Origin: Paraburkholderia fungorum
Lineage (GTDB): Bacteria > Pseudomonadota > Gammaproteobacteria > Burkholderiales > Burkholderiaceae
Direction of reading: 5' to 3'
NCBI RefSeq assembly: GCF_003610895.1
Contig: NZ_MCAS01000023.1
Coordinates: 341,732 to 405,731 of the forward strand
Length of the DNA stretch: 64,000 bases
Positions 39,454 through 48,792 of the stretch are shown piece after piece. Every line of letters starts with the position of its first letter. Position 1 is the stretch's first letter. The position numbers and the translations under genes were made by a program. Below the pieces are notes generated by a model, which was not told the origin of the DNA, made no database searches, and saw only the letters and a list, made by a program, of their open reading frames with translations.

Positions 39454-41589
39454 TTACTTCACGCGCATGCCCGGCTTCGCGCCGCTGTCCGGTTCGAGCA
39501 CGTAGAGGCCCGGTTCGGCTTTCTCGTCAGTCGCCGAGGCCGCCAGCACCATCCCTTCGGACAGGCCGAACTTCATCTTGCGCGGCGCGAGGTTCGCGAC
39601 CATCACAGTCAGCTTGCCGACCAGTTGCTCAGGTTGATAGGCCGACTTGATGCCTGAGAATACGTTGCGGGTCTTCTCTTCACCGATGTCGAGCGTCAGT
39701 TGCAGCAGCTTGTCAGAGCCTTCCACTGCCTTGCAGTCGACGATCTTCGCGATGCGCAGATCGACCTTCGCGAAGTCGTCGATCGAGATGATGCCGGGCG
39801 CCTCGTCCTGGTCGGCGGCGGCTGCTTTCGCTGCCTTCGACTTGGCCTTCGTATCCGCCGGCACGGCAGCTTCCGGCGTGGCTTGCAGCGACTCGCGATT
39901 TGCTGCGATGAGCGCCTCGATCTGCTTCGGATCGACGCGTGTCATCAGGTGCTTGTACGCGTTGATCGGGCGCGCGGAGGAGAGCGGCACACTCGCATCG
40001 GCCCACACCAGCGGCTCGATGCCGAGGAAAGCTTCTACCGCTTCCGCCAGCTTCGGCAACACAGGCTTGAGCGCGAGCGACAGCAGACGGAATGCCTCGA
40101 TGCTCACGCTGCAGGTTTCGTGCAAGGCAACTGCGTTGGCCGGGTCTTTCGCCTGATCCCACGGCTTGGCGCTGTCGACGTATGCATTCACCGCGTCGGC
40201 CAGTTCCATGGTCTGACGAAGCGCCCGGTTGTACTCACGCGCTTCGTAGTTCGCGGCGATTTGCGGCACGGCGGCGCGCAGCGTGGCGAGCAGCGGATGG
40301 TGCATGGCGCTGTCCTGCACGCGACCCTCGAAACGCTTGATCAGGAAGCCGGCAGCGCGGCTCGCGATGTTCACGTATTTGCCGACCAGATCGCTGTTCA
40401 CACGGGCCTGGAAGTCGTCGAGGTTCAGGTCGAGGTCTTCCATTGTGCTGTTCAGCTTGGCCGCGAAGTAGTAGCGCAGCCATTCCGGATTCAGGCCCGT
40501 GTCGATCACGCTTTGCGCGGTGATGAACGTGCCGCGCGACTTCGACATCTTCGCGCCGTCTACCGTCAGGAAGCCGTGCGCGAAGACGTTGGTCGGCGTG
40601 CGGTGGCCCGAGAATTCGAGCATGGCCGGCCAGAACAGCGTGTGGAAATACAGAATGTCTTTGCCGATGAAGTGGTACTGCTCGGCGGTCGAGCCCTTGC
40701 GGATCCACGCCTCGAAATCCAGGCCGCGTTTCTCGGCCAGGTTCTTGAAGCTCGCGTAATAACCGACGGGTGCGTCCAGCCACACGTAGAAATACTTGCC
40801 CGGCGCCCCCGGGATTTCGAAGCCGAAATACGGCGCGTCGCGCGAAATATCCCAGTCGGCGAGCTTGGCTTCGCCTGCGTCGCCGAGCCACTCGCGCATC
40901 TTGTTGGTGGCTTCGGGCTGCGCCAGGCCGCTGACCCACGCGCGCAGGAAATTCTCGCAGCGCGGATCGGACAGGCGGAAGAAGTAGTGCGTCGAGGTCT
41001 TACGAATCGGCGTGGCGCCCGAGACGACCGAATACGGATTGATCAGTTCGGTCGGCAGATAGGTCGAACCGCATACTTCGCAACTGTCGCCATATTGATC
41101 CTTCGCACCGCACTTCGGGCATTCGCCCTTGATGAAGCGGTCCGGCAGGAACATTTCCTTGACGGGGTCGTATGCCTGTTCGATGTCGCGTGCATCGATC
41201 AGGCCGGCTTCCTTGAGCGCAAGGTAGACCGATTCGCTCAACACGCGATTCTCTTCGGAATCGGTTGAGTAGTAATTGTCGAACGAAATCCCGAAGCTGT
41301 CGAAATCGCGCTTGTGTTCCTGCCAGACGCGGTCGATCAGCTGCTTCGGCGTCAAACCTTCCTTTTCCGCGCGCAGCATGACCGGCGTGCCGTGCGTGTC
41401 GTCGGCGCCCACGTAGTAGACCTCGTGCCCGTGCATTCGCAACGTCCGGACCCAGATGTCCGTCTGGATATATTCAACCAGATGGCCGATATGGATTTGC
41501 CCATTCGCATACGGAAGGGCCGACGTGACGAGAATCTGGCGACGGCCTGACGGCGCGCCTGCGGAGAGATCGGTTGCGGGTGCTGACAT
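39454..41589 (-). CDS. metG: Methionyl-tRNA synthetase
   Basis: 711 residues; class Ia synthetase that charges tRNA-Met. The HIGH motif is in 'NGQIHIGHLVEYIQTD' and KMSKS is in 'GAKMSKSRGTF'. The zinc knuckle is 'CPKCGAKDQYGDSCEVCG'. A Lys/Ala-rich linker leads to the C-terminal EMAP-type tRNA-binding domain ('DFAKVDLRIAKIVDCK'), so this is the long dimeric form. The start 'MSAPATDLSAGAPSGRRQ' precedes the conserved 'ILVTSALPYANG'. It is monocistronic, with a terminator at 39395-39436. Confidence 0.97.
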   Translation of the reverse strand: MSAPATDLSAGAPSGRRQILVTSALPYANGQIHIGHLVEYIQTDIWVRTLRMHGHEVYYVGADDTHGTPVMLRAEKEGLTPKQLIDRVWQEHKRDFDSFGISFDNYYSTDSEENRVLSESVYLALKEAGLIDARDIEQAYDPVKEMFLPDRFIKGECPKCGAKDQYGDSCEVCGSTYLPTELINPYSVVSGATPIRKTSTHYFFRLSDPRCENFLRAWVSGLAQPEATNKMREWLGDAGEAKLADWDISRDAPYFGFEIPGAPGKYFYVWLDAPVGYYASFKNLAEKRGLDFEAWIRKGSTAEQYHFIGKDILYFHTLFWPAMLEFSGHRTPTNVFAHGFLTVDGAKMSKSRGTFITAQSVIDTGLNPEWLRYYFAAKLNSTMEDLDLNLDDFQARVNSDLVGKYVNIASRAAGFLIKRFEGRVQDSAMHHPLLATLRAAVPQIAANYEAREYNRALRQTMELADAVNAYVDSAKPWDQAKDPANAVALHETCSVSIEAFRLLSLALKPVLPKLAEAVEAFLGIEPLVWADASVPLSSARPINAYKHLMTRVDPKQIEALIAANRESLQATPEAAVPADTKAKSKAAKAAAADQDEAPGIISIDDFAKVDLRIAKIVDCKAVEGSDKLLQLTLDIGEEKTRNVFSGIKSAYQPEQLVGKLTVMVANLAPRKMKFGLSEGMVLAASATDEKAEPGLYVLEPDSGAKPGMRVK

Positions 41590-41750
41590 AAGGATGGTGG
41601 GAGCCTGCGGTGGGACGAAAGGTTGATTCTAGCAGGGCGGGCGCCCCGCGCGGGCTGGGCCGCCTGGGCCGCACCTGGGTCGATGCTGGGGCAAGACGGT
41701 GTGTCCCTAATCCGCGAAGGGGACTTCCTTCGGAGCGGGGGGCTTCTTGC

Positions 41751-41760
41751 GGGGGGGGGG
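41751..41760. repeat. Poly-G tract (10 G)
   Basis: A run of ten G on the plus strand, about 160 bp upstream of the metG start. A poly-A tract of ten lies 21 bp further on. Both are slippage-prone and outside any gene. Confidence 0.9.
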
Positions 41761-41781
41761 CAGGGCGAAAACCGAGCGCCC

Positions 41782-41810
41782 AAAAAAAAAACCGGGGCTA
41801 TTAACCCCGG
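41782..41810 (-). terminator. Terminator or attenuator upstream of metG
   Basis: CCGGGG(CTATTAA)CCCCGG hairpin with ten consecutive T on the minus strand. It is about 195 nt before the metG start and about 180 nt beyond the terminator of the upstream lipoprotein gene. If the metG promoter lies upstream of it, it would act as an attenuator. Confidence 0.75.
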
Positions 41811-41993
41811 AGCAACAACGACAAGAGGAGAATGGTGACGCAGCGGCTTCGCCAGCCACGTACCGTAAAGACAGACCGCGAATTTTCGGCAGAGTTCGAA
41901 AAATTTTCGATCTCGAGTGAGATTTTTTGCGTCCCCCCGCGTTTGTCCGCGTTTGTCTTTTACGGCTTGCCTGACACCGGCTGCGCCAGAAGG

Positions 41994-42023
41994 CAAAAAG
42001 GCGGCAAGCCTTGCTTGCCGCCC
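41994..42023 (-). terminator. Rho-independent terminator of the OmpA-type lipoprotein gene
   Basis: GGCGGCAAG pairs with CTTGCCGCC and is followed by TTTTTGCC on the minus strand, 30 bp past the stop. Confidence 0.88.
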
Positions 42024-42053
42024 AGTTGCTTCGCCCTCTTTCAGGCTGTGCCG

Positions 42054-42707
42054 TTATTGCGTGGCGTGCTGAGCCGTGGCGCGCAGATAGATTTCCACGC
42101 GGCGGTTTGCGGCGCGGCCGGCTTCGGTGTTGTTGTCAGCGATCGGCTGGTTCTGGCCCATGCCTTGTGCCGACAGGCGTTGCGGCGCGACGCCGCGTTG
42201 CCCCAGATAGCCCGTCACGCTTTCCGCACGGTTAACCGACAGCGTCTGGTTGTACGCCGGCTGACCCGTGCTATCCGTATAGCCGACCACCTGGGCGATC
42301 AGTTCCGGATTCTGTTGCAGGGTCTGCGTCAGTTGATCCAGCACCGGCGCGAACGACGGCTTGATCGCGTAGCTGTTGGTGTCGAATGTGACCGAGCTCG
42401 GGATGTTCAGCTTGAGCGAGCCGTCCGGCTGCTCGGTGATCTGCGTGCCGGTGCCCTTGGTGGCGCCCGACAGCTTGTTGTGAATGGCTTGCCAGTTGTA
42501 GCCGGTGATGCCGCCCACCGCAGCGCCGACGCCCGCGCCGATCGCCGCACCCTTGCCGCCGCCGAAGATTGCGCCGAGCGCCGCGCCGGTGCCGGCGCCC
42601 ACGCCCGTGCCAACTGCCGTGTTAGTGCCTTGTTGGGTCGCGCAGCCTGCCAGCAGCGAACCGGCAACCGCGAAAACGGCAAGGCGAGTCATGAGTTTTG
42701 CGTTCAT
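42054..42707 (-). CDS. OmpA-family outer-membrane lipoprotein (YiaD-like)
   Basis: 217 residues from the ATG at 42707, with AGAGGA upstream. A lipoprotein signal is clear: 'RLAVFAVAGSLLAGCATQQ', with lipobox LAGC. A Gly/Ala-rich segment with glycine-zipper character (about residues 35-65) follows. The C-terminal OmpA peptidoglycan-binding domain ('YTDSTGQPAYNQTLSVNRAE' and 'GMGQNQPIADNNTEAGRAAN', with the Arg of the NRR motif) ends the protein. It anchors the outer membrane to peptidoglycan. The 330-bp gap to apbC (42708-43038) holds the two divergent promoters and nothing else recognisable. Confidence 0.9.
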   Translation of the reverse strand: MNAKLMTRLAVFAVAGSLLAGCATQQGTNTAVGTGVGAGTGAALGAIFGGGKGAAIGAGVGAAVGGITGYNWQAIHNKLSGATKGTGTQITEQPDGSLKLNIPSSVTFDTNSYAIKPSFAPVLDQLTQTLQQNPELIAQVVGYTDSTGQPAYNQTLSVNRAESVTGYLGQRGVAPQRLSAQGMGQNQPIADNNTEAGRAANRRVEIYLRATAQHATQ

Positions 42708-43038
42708 TTTTTGATTCCTCTTGAGTGAAGCAGGTGGAAGCGATAAATCTATCCGCCGGATGTAACGGCCGTAAAGCGCACAAGTCGAAAATACGAGAAT
42801 CCTGCGTCTTCCCTCGTCCCGGTCCGACAGTGGAGAAGGGTCTTCCGGCAAGGCTTGGCGCCAGCCACTACAATGATGACTGAAGTACGCAGCGATGCGA
42901 CCCCATGGCGTTCCGCCTGCCCGAAGCGTGCACGGCGCGCCTGGTTTTAGCAATGCTGCCTAACAATTTTTTTCAAATTCTGGCAAGTGGCCGAAACTTG
43001 GATTCCGCCACCCCGCAAGTGTTCCCCACGGAGTGTCA

Positions 43039-44127
43039 ATGAGTATCGATCGGGCTTTGGTCGACGCCGCCCTCGCGGCCGTCACTGACCCCAACACGGG
43101 CAAGCCCTACGCGGCTGCCAGGAACGTCCGCAACGTCACCGTGGAGGGCGACACGGTTGGCGTCGAAGTGGTACTCGGCTATCCGGCCAAACGGCAGTTT
43201 GAAGCGATCCGTACGCAGTTCGCCGACGCGCTGAAGGCCGTTCCGGGCGTGGCCAACGCACGTGTCGAGGTGTCCCAGAACATCGCGGCACACACCGTGC
43301 AGCGCGGCGTCAAACTATTGCCGAACGTCAAGAACATCGTCGCGGTGGCGTCGGGCAAGGGTGGGGTCGGCAAGAGCACGACCGCCGTGAACCTCGCACT
43401 GGCGCTCGCGAGCGAAGGCGCGTCGGTCGGCATTCTCGATGCGGATATCTACGGCCCCTCGCTGCCGATGATGCTCGGCATTACCGGCCGCCCCGAATCG
43501 CCCGACGAAAAGTCGATGAACCCGATGACCGGCCACGGCTTGCAGGCCAACTCGATCGGCTTTCTGATCGAGCAGGACAACCCGATGGTGTGGCGCGGCC
43601 CGATGGCCACTTCGGCGCTCGAACAGCTGTTGCGGCAGACCAACTGGCAGGATCTCGACTACCTGATTGTCGATATGCCGCCGGGCACCGGCGACATTCA
43701 GCTGACCTTGTCGCAGCGCGTGCCGGTAACCGGGGCGGTGATCGTCACCACGCCACAGGACATCGCGCTGCTCGACGCGAAGAAAGGTCTCAAGATGTTC
43801 GAGAAGGTGGGTATTCCTATTCTTGGCATCGTCGAGAACATGGGTATGCATATCTGCTCGAATTGCGGCCACGAAGAGCATATTTTCGGCGCGGGCGGCG
43901 GCGAGCGGATGGGCAAGGAATATGGCGTGGACGTGCTCGGCAGCCTGCCGCTCGATATCGGCATCCGCGAGCAGGCCGACTCCGGCACACCCACCGTGGT
44001 GGCGGATCCGGAAGGCCGCATCGCCGGGGTCTACCGGTCGATCGCGCGCAAGGTGGCGATCCATATCGCCGAGCGGGCTCGCGACATGACATCGAAGTTT
44101 CCCAGCATCGTTGTCCAGAACACCTGA
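43039..44127 (+). CDS. apbC: Iron-sulfur cluster carrier ATPase ApbC/Mrp
   Basis: 362 residues from the ATG at 43039, with GGAG 5 nt upstream. The N-terminal MIP18-like (DUF59) domain spans about residues 5-80. A ParA-type P-loop follows: 'VASGKGGVGKSTTAVNLA'. The conserved CxxC that holds the cluster is in 'MHICSNCGHEEHIFG'. Mrp/ApbC proteins bind and pass Fe-S clusters in the cytoplasm. It diverges from the OmpA-type lipoprotein and sits upstream of the SOD-like gene. Confidence 0.94.
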   Translation: MSIDRALVDAALAAVTDPNTGKPYAAARNVRNVTVEGDTVGVEVVLGYPAKRQFEAIRTQFADALKAVPGVANARVEVSQNIAAHTVQRGVKLLPNVKNIVAVASGKGGVGKSTTAVNLALALASEGASVGILDADIYGPSLPMMLGITGRPESPDEKSMNPMTGHGLQANSIGFLIEQDNPMVWRGPMATSALEQLLRQTNWQDLDYLIVDMPPGTGDIQLTLSQRVPVTGAVIVTTPQDIALLDAKKGLKMFEKVGIPILGIVENMGMHICSNCGHEEHIFGAGGGERMGKEYGVDVLGSLPLDIGIREQADSGTPTVVADPEGRIAGVYRSIARKVAIHIAERARDMTSKFPSIVVQNT

Positions 44128-44269
44128 GTAGCCATTCAGGCAAGGTGTCAAAGCGGGGTCAAAGCGGGGCCACGGCGTCAATTTGCGCCTGGTCTCGCGG
44201 TATCATGTCGACTTCACAAGTTCGGCTCGGCGGCCGCAGGGGCGGCCGCCAGGCCGGCAAGAGGATCGC

Positions 44270-44803
44270 ATGGGAAAACGAATCGACGGGCAGGCGGTGT
44301 ATGCATTCATCGTCCTGGCTGCCAGCAGCGCGCTGTTATGCGGCTGCAGCACGTTCCTGAGACCACAGGAAAAGCGCGCCGACGCGCAGTTGCTGCCCAC
44401 CGTGGGCAATCAGGCGCGCGGCCTCGTAACGTTCATCGAGCGTTCGGACGGCGTGCAGGTCACTTACAATCTGGCGGGCTTGCCGCCCAATAGCGACCAC
44501 GCATTGCAGGTGCACGAGCGCGGCGACTGTAATGCCGCCGACGGCTCCAGCGCCGGTCCGGTGTTCTCGCCGGCAGCCGAGCGTCTGAAAGCGGGTGCCC
44601 GGGTCGAAGGCGATCTCGGCAACATCCACGCGGACGCCAATGGCGTGGCCACCGGCTTTATCGTTGCACCAGACGTCTCACTCGACGGTATCCGCTCGGT
44701 GCTGCAACGCGCCGTGCTGTTGCATCACGACGCAACCGACCCTTATGCGTATCCGCAGCATGGTGCTGGCCCCGCGCTCGCATGCGGGCTGATTCGCCAG
44801 TGA
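44270..44803 (+). CDS. Superoxide-dismutase-like lipoprotein with most metal ligands missing
   Basis: 177 residues from the ATG at 44270, with AGAGG 5 nt upstream. A lipoprotein signal ends at 'LLCGCS'. The Cu/Zn SOD fold is recognisable: 'HALQVHERGDC', 'GSSAGPVFSP', 'EGDLGNIHAD', 'AVLLHHDATD' and 'ACGLI'. Compared with active SodC, the first Cu ligand of H-x-H is Gln, the bridging His in 'AGGH' is Val, the Zn His before GDL is lost, and the active-site Arg before 'ACG' is absent. Only two Cu-type His and the Zn Asp remain. The protein is therefore probably not a working dismutase. It may have a structural or copper-handling role at the membrane. Confidence 0.82.
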   Translation: MGKRIDGQAVYAFIVLAASSALLCGCSTFLRPQEKRADAQLLPTVGNQARGLVTFIERSDGVQVTYNLAGLPPNSDHALQVHERGDCNAADGSSAGPVFSPAAERLKAGARVEGDLGNIHADANGVATGFIVAPDVSLDGIRSVLQRAVLLHHDATDPYAYPQHGAGPALACGLIRQ

Positions 44804-44974
44804 AGGCTGCGCCGGCGGCGTTCAGGCCATCCTGCAGCAGCTATTTCACGATCGCGTAAAATAAGCGCCTTTTCGGGGCGCGTAGCCGACGGGACCCGGT
44901 CCGGAACTTACCCCGGGTGTTATCCGTCACACCCCCGTCACACACCTGTCACTCAAGTCGAGCAGCGTTTACCT

Positions 44975-45544
44975 ATGACTATCAAATCCGACAAGTGGAT
45001 CCGGCGCATGGCCGCGTCGCACAATATGATCGAGCCGTTCGCACCCGATCAGGTCCGCGTTTCTGAAGACGGCCGGAAGATTGTCAGCTACGGCACGTCG
45101 AGCTACGGCTACGACATCCGCTGCGCCGACGAATTCAAGATCTTCACCAATATCAACTCGACCATCGTCGACCCGAAGAACTTCGACGAGAAATCGTTTG
45201 TCGACTTCAAGGGCGACGTCTGCATCATTCCGCCGAATTCGTTCGCGCTTGCCCGCACCGTCGAGTATTTCCGTATCCCGCGCAGCGTCCTGACCGTGTG
45301 TCTGGGCAAATCCACCTATGCGCGTTGCGGGATCATCGTCAACGTGACGCCGTTCGAACCGGAATGGGAAGGGCACGTTACGCTCGAATTCTCGAATACG
45401 ACACCTTTGCCTGCGAAAATCTACGCGAACGAAGGCGTCGCTCAAGTGCTGTTTTTCGAAAGCGACGAGATTTGTGAAACGTCGTACGCGGATCGCGGCG
45501 GCAAATATCAAGGTCAGCACGGCGTCACGTTGCCCAAGACCTGA
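44975..45544 (+). CDS. dcd: dCTP deaminase
   Basis: 189 residues, full length for the family. Dcd converts dCTP to dUTP, the main route to dTMP in proteobacteria. Conserved regions are '[20 protein letters not shown]', '[20 protein letters not shown]' and '[19 protein letters not shown]'. These hold the deaminase Glu and nucleotide contacts of the dUTPase-like fold. A terminator follows at 45579-45617. Confidence 0.96.
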
Positions 45545-45578
45545 GGCCCGGCAGTACTGACCCACCAGCTATTCGGGT

Positions 45579-45617
45579 GACCGCTGCCTCATCAAAGGCA
45601 GCGGTCGTTCTTTTTGG
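45579..45617 (+). terminator. Terminator of dcd, immediately before the decarboxylase ribosome-binding site
   Basis: A perfect 10-bp stem (GACCGCTGCC with GGCAGCGGTC) followed by GTTCTTTTT. The TTGGAGA site of the next gene starts within the T-run, leaving no room for a separate promoter after it. Confidence 0.88.
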
Positions 45618-45627
45618 AGAATCGCCC

Positions 45628-47913
45628 ATGAAGTTTCGTTTTCCCGTCGTCATCATCGACGAAGATTTTCGCTCCGAGAACATCTCGGGTTCCGGCATCC
45701 GGGCTCTGGCCGAAGCCATCGAGAAAGAAGGCGTGGAAGTGCTCGGGTTGACGAGCTACGGCGATCTGACCTCGTTCGCGCAGCAGTCGAGCCGCGCGTC
45801 GTGCTTCATCCTGTCGATCGACGACGACGAGCTGCTGCCGTACGTCGATAACGTCGTGGTGGAAGGTGAGACGCCGGAACTGGCCGCGGCGATCGTCGCG
45901 CTGCGCGCGTTCGTGACCGAAGTGCGCCGCCGCAACGCGGATATTCCGATCTTTCTGTACGGCGAAACGCGCACCTCGCGCCACCTGCCGAACGACATCC
46001 TGCGTGAACTGCACGGCTTCATCCACATGTTCGAGGACACGCCGGAATTCGTCGCGCGCCACATCATCCGCGAAACCAAGGTGTACCTGGATTCGCTCGC
46101 GCCGCCGTTCTTCAAGGAACTGGTGCAGTACGCGGACGAAGGCTCGTATTCGTGGCATTGCCCGGGGCACTCGGGCGGCGTCGCGTTCCTGAAGAGCCCG
46201 CTTGGCCAGATGTTCCACCAGTTCTTCGGCGAGAACATGCTGCGCGCCGACGTCTGTAATGCCGTCGACGAACTCGGCCAACTGCTCGACCACACCGGTC
46301 CGATCGCGGCGTCCGAGCGCAATGCGGCGCGTATTTTCAGCGCCGACCACGTGTTTTTCGTGACCAACGGCACGTCGACCTCGAACAAGATCGTCTGGCA
46401 CGGCACGGTGGCGCCGGGCGACATCGTGCTGGTGGACCGCAATTGCCACAAATCGATCCTGCACGCGATCACCATGACCGGCGCGATTCCGGTGTTCCTC
46501 ACGCCGACGCGCAATAATTTCGGCATCATCGGCCCGATTCCGCGCAGCGAATTCGAGCCGGAAAACATCAAGAAGAAGATCCTCGCGAATCCGTTCGCGC
46601 GCGAAGCGCTGGCGAAGAATCCGGATCTGAAGCCGCGCATCCTGACCATCACGCAGAGCACCTACGACGGTGTGATCTACAACGTCGAGATGATCAAGGA
46701 AATGCTCGGTGACTGGCTCGATACGCTGCACTTCGACGAAGCGTGGCTGCCGCATGCCGAGTTCCACGAGTTCTATCAGGACATGCACGCGATCGGCGCG
46801 GGCCGTCCGCGGATCGGCGCGCTGGTGTTCGCGACGCACTCCACGCACAAGCTGCTGGCCGGTATTTCGCAGGCTTCGCAGATCGTCGTGCAGGATTCGA
46901 AGAACAGCCGCTTCGACAAGCACCGCTTCAATGAAGCGTATCTGATGCATACGTCAACGAGCCCGCAGTACGCGATCATCGCCTCCTGCGACGTGGCGGC
47001 GGCGATGATGGAAGCGCCGGGCGGCACCGCGCTGGTCGAAGAGTCGATTGCCGAAGCGCTCGACTTCCGCCGCGCGATGCGCAAGGTCGACGACGAATAC
47101 GTCGACGACTGGTTCTTCAAGGTGTGGGGTCCGGAGGAGTTCGCGGAAGAGGGTATCGGCTCGCGCGAAGACTGGATGCTGCGTCCGAACGACGCGTGGC
47201 ACGGTTTTGGCCCGCTCGCCGACGGTTTCAACATGCTCGACCCGATCAAGGCGACCATCGTGACGCCGGGTCTGGACATGGACGGCGGCTTCGGCGAGTC
47301 CGGCATTCCGGCTGCGATCGTCACGAAGTACCTGGCCGAGCACGGCATCATCGTCGAGAAGACCGGCTTGTATTCGTTCTTCATCATGTTCACGATCGGC
47401 ATCACCAAGGGCCGTTGGAACTCGATGGTCACCGAACTGCAACAGTTCAAGGACGACTACGACAACAACCAGCCGCTGTGGCGCGTGCTGCCCGAGTTCG
47501 TCTCGCATCATCCTATGTACGAGCGCGTCGGCCTGCGCGATCTGTGCCAGCAGATCCACAGCGTCTACCGTGCGAACGACATTGCACGCCTGACGACCGA
47601 GATGTACCTGTCGAGCATGGAACCGGCCATGAAGCCGTCGGATGCGTTCGCGAAGCTTGCGCACCGCGAGGTCGACCGGGTACCGATCGACGAACTCGAA
47701 GGCCGCGTCACATCGATCCTGTTGACGCCGTATCCGCCGGGCATTCCGCTGCTGATTCCGGGCGAACGGTTCAACAAGACCATCGTCAACTATTTGCGTT
47801 TCGCGCGCGAATTCAACGAACGCTTCCCGGGTTTCCACACGGATATCCACGGGCTGGTCGGCGAAACTATCAATGGGCGCATCGAATACTTTGTCGATTG
47901 CGTACGCGCCTGA
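45628..47913 (+). CDS. PLP-dependent arginine/lysine/ornithine decarboxylase
   Basis: 761 residues from the ATG at 45628, with TTGGAGA 7 nt upstream. It has the three-part layout of large prokaryotic basic amino-acid decarboxylases. A receiver-like wing covers about residues 1-130. The aspartate-aminotransferase-fold core has the PLP Lys in 'FATHSTHKLLAG' and the cofactor Asp in 'DTLHFDEAWLP'. The C-terminal domain includes 'LTPYPPGIPLLIPGERF'. Sequence alone does not settle arginine, lysine or ornithine, although it reads closest to AdiA/biodegradative types. No antiporter gene is adjacent, so acid resistance is not shown. Confidence 0.9.
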   Translation: MKFRFPVVIIDEDFRSENISGSGIRALAEAIEKEGVEVLGLTSYGDLTSFAQQSSRASCFILSIDDDELLPYVDNVVVEGETPELAAAIVALRAFVTEVRRRNADIPIFLYGETRTSRHLPNDILRELHGFIHMFEDTPEFVARHIIRETKVYLDSLAPPFFKELVQYADEGSYSWHCPGHSGGVAFLKSPLGQMFHQFFGENMLRADVCNAVDELGQLLDHTGPIAASERNAARIFSADHVFFVTNGTSTSNKIVWHGTVAPGDIVLVDRNCHKSILHAITMTGAIPVFLTPTRNNFGIIGPIPRSEFEPENIKKKILANPFAREALAKNPDLKPRILTITQSTYDGVIYNVEMIKEMLGDWLDTLHFDEAWLPHAEFHEFYQDMHAIGAGRPRIGALVFATHSTHKLLAGISQASQIVVQDSKNSRFDKHRFNEAYLMHTSTSPQYAIIASCDVAAAMMEAPGGTALVEESIAEALDFRRAMRKVDDEYVDDWFFKVWGPEEFAEEGIGSREDWMLRPNDAWHGFGPLADGFNMLDPIKATIVTPGLDMDGGFGESGIPAAIVTKYLAEHGIIVEKTGLYSFFIMFTIGITKGRWNSMVTELQQFKDDYDNNQPLWRVLPEFVSHHPMYERVGLRDLCQQIHSVYRANDIARLTTEMYLSSMEPAMKPSDAFAKLAHREVDRVPIDELEGRVTSILLTPYPPGIPLLIPGERFNKTIVNYLRFAREFNERFPGFHTDIHGLVGETINGRIEYFVDCVRA

Positions 47914-47915
47914 CG

Positions 47916-48686
47916 ATGCGCATAGCGCAGTCCCTGCTGGGCGCTGACGGCTGGCGGCGCGCGTTTGGCGCGCCGGCTTTGGCATCGGCATCGGGGAAGT
48001 TGTTGGCGGCGTTCGGCGTGGTGCTTGCCGTGACGCTCGGTGTGACGCCTTTGGCGGCTCATGCCGAAGTCGCTGCCGCCGATCCGATCGACGCGTCGAT
48101 GCGTTCGTGCCTTGCGCGCAGCGACATGTCGTCGACGACGGGGCAGGTGCAATGCATGGACAACGCTCGAATCGGCTGGAAGGCGGCGTTGGATGGCGCG
48201 TGGCAGCAGCTTGACACGAAGTTGCCGCGTGCGCGGCGCAAGCAGTGGGAGAAGAGCCAGGCGAGCTGGCTGGCTTCGCGTGAGGTCGAGAAGCCGTTGC
48301 TGGCGGCGGTGTTCGCGACGACGAGCGGCTCGATGTATGTGCTGGCCGAAGCCGATATGCAGTTGCAGCCGGTGCGTGATCGCGCGCTTGCGCTGCGCAG
48401 CGCTGTGGCCAGGATCAGCGCAGGCGGGGAGCCGCCGCGCCGTCCGCGTGCCTGTAATGCGGATGCGCAGTGCGAGCACGCGATGTTCGATCTGAATCGT
48501 TATTACCGCCGCTTGCAGGCGAAGATGCCGGCGCGTTCGCGGTCGACGTTGGTGCGTGCGCAAGGGGCCTGGACTGCGTATCTCAACGCTACTACGCCGT
48601 TGGTCGATGAGCGTGGGCGGATCGATATTATTGGCGCCCGGGTGGCTACGCTCAAACGGTTGTCGGAGACTGTTGGTAATGATTGA
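47916..48686 (+). CDS. Secreted LprI-like (DUF1311) protein
   Basis: 256 residues from the ATG at 47916, 2 bp after the decarboxylase. A signal peptide is present (hydrophobic 'LLAAFGVVLAVTLGVTPLAA', cleavage near 'AHAEV'). One LprI/DUF1311 module is clear at about residues 60-125 ('CLARSDMSSTTGQVQCMDNA', then 'LPRARRKQWEKSQASWLASR'), with the family's spaced cysteines. A related Cys-containing helical stretch lies near residues 180-235. Some LprI proteins inhibit lysozyme; this role is not established here. It is co-transcribed with the decarboxylase. Confidence 0.75.
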   Translation: MRIAQSLLGADGWRRAFGAPALASASGKLLAAFGVVLAVTLGVTPLAAHAEVAAADPIDASMRSCLARSDMSSTTGQVQCMDNARIGWKAALDGAWQQLDTKLPRARRKQWEKSQASWLASREVEKPLLAAVFATTSGSMYVLAEADMQLQPVRDRALALRSAVARISAGGEPPRRPRACNADAQCEHAMFDLNRYYRRLQAKMPARSRSTLVRAQGAWTAYLNATTPLVDERGRIDIIGARVATLKRLSETVGND

Positions 48687-48792
48687 GGGATTGGGTTAGG
48701 CGGTGTCGGCCGGGTTCCTCTGCTTGTCTGTTGGTTTTATGGTGTTGGCCTTTCCTTGCTGTGTTAGTGGTCTGTTTTGTTTGTGCTTTTAT

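Noticed and set aside
39700..41268. 522-residue open frame antisense to metG
   Set aside because: GC-skew shadow of metG, with no independent start signal.
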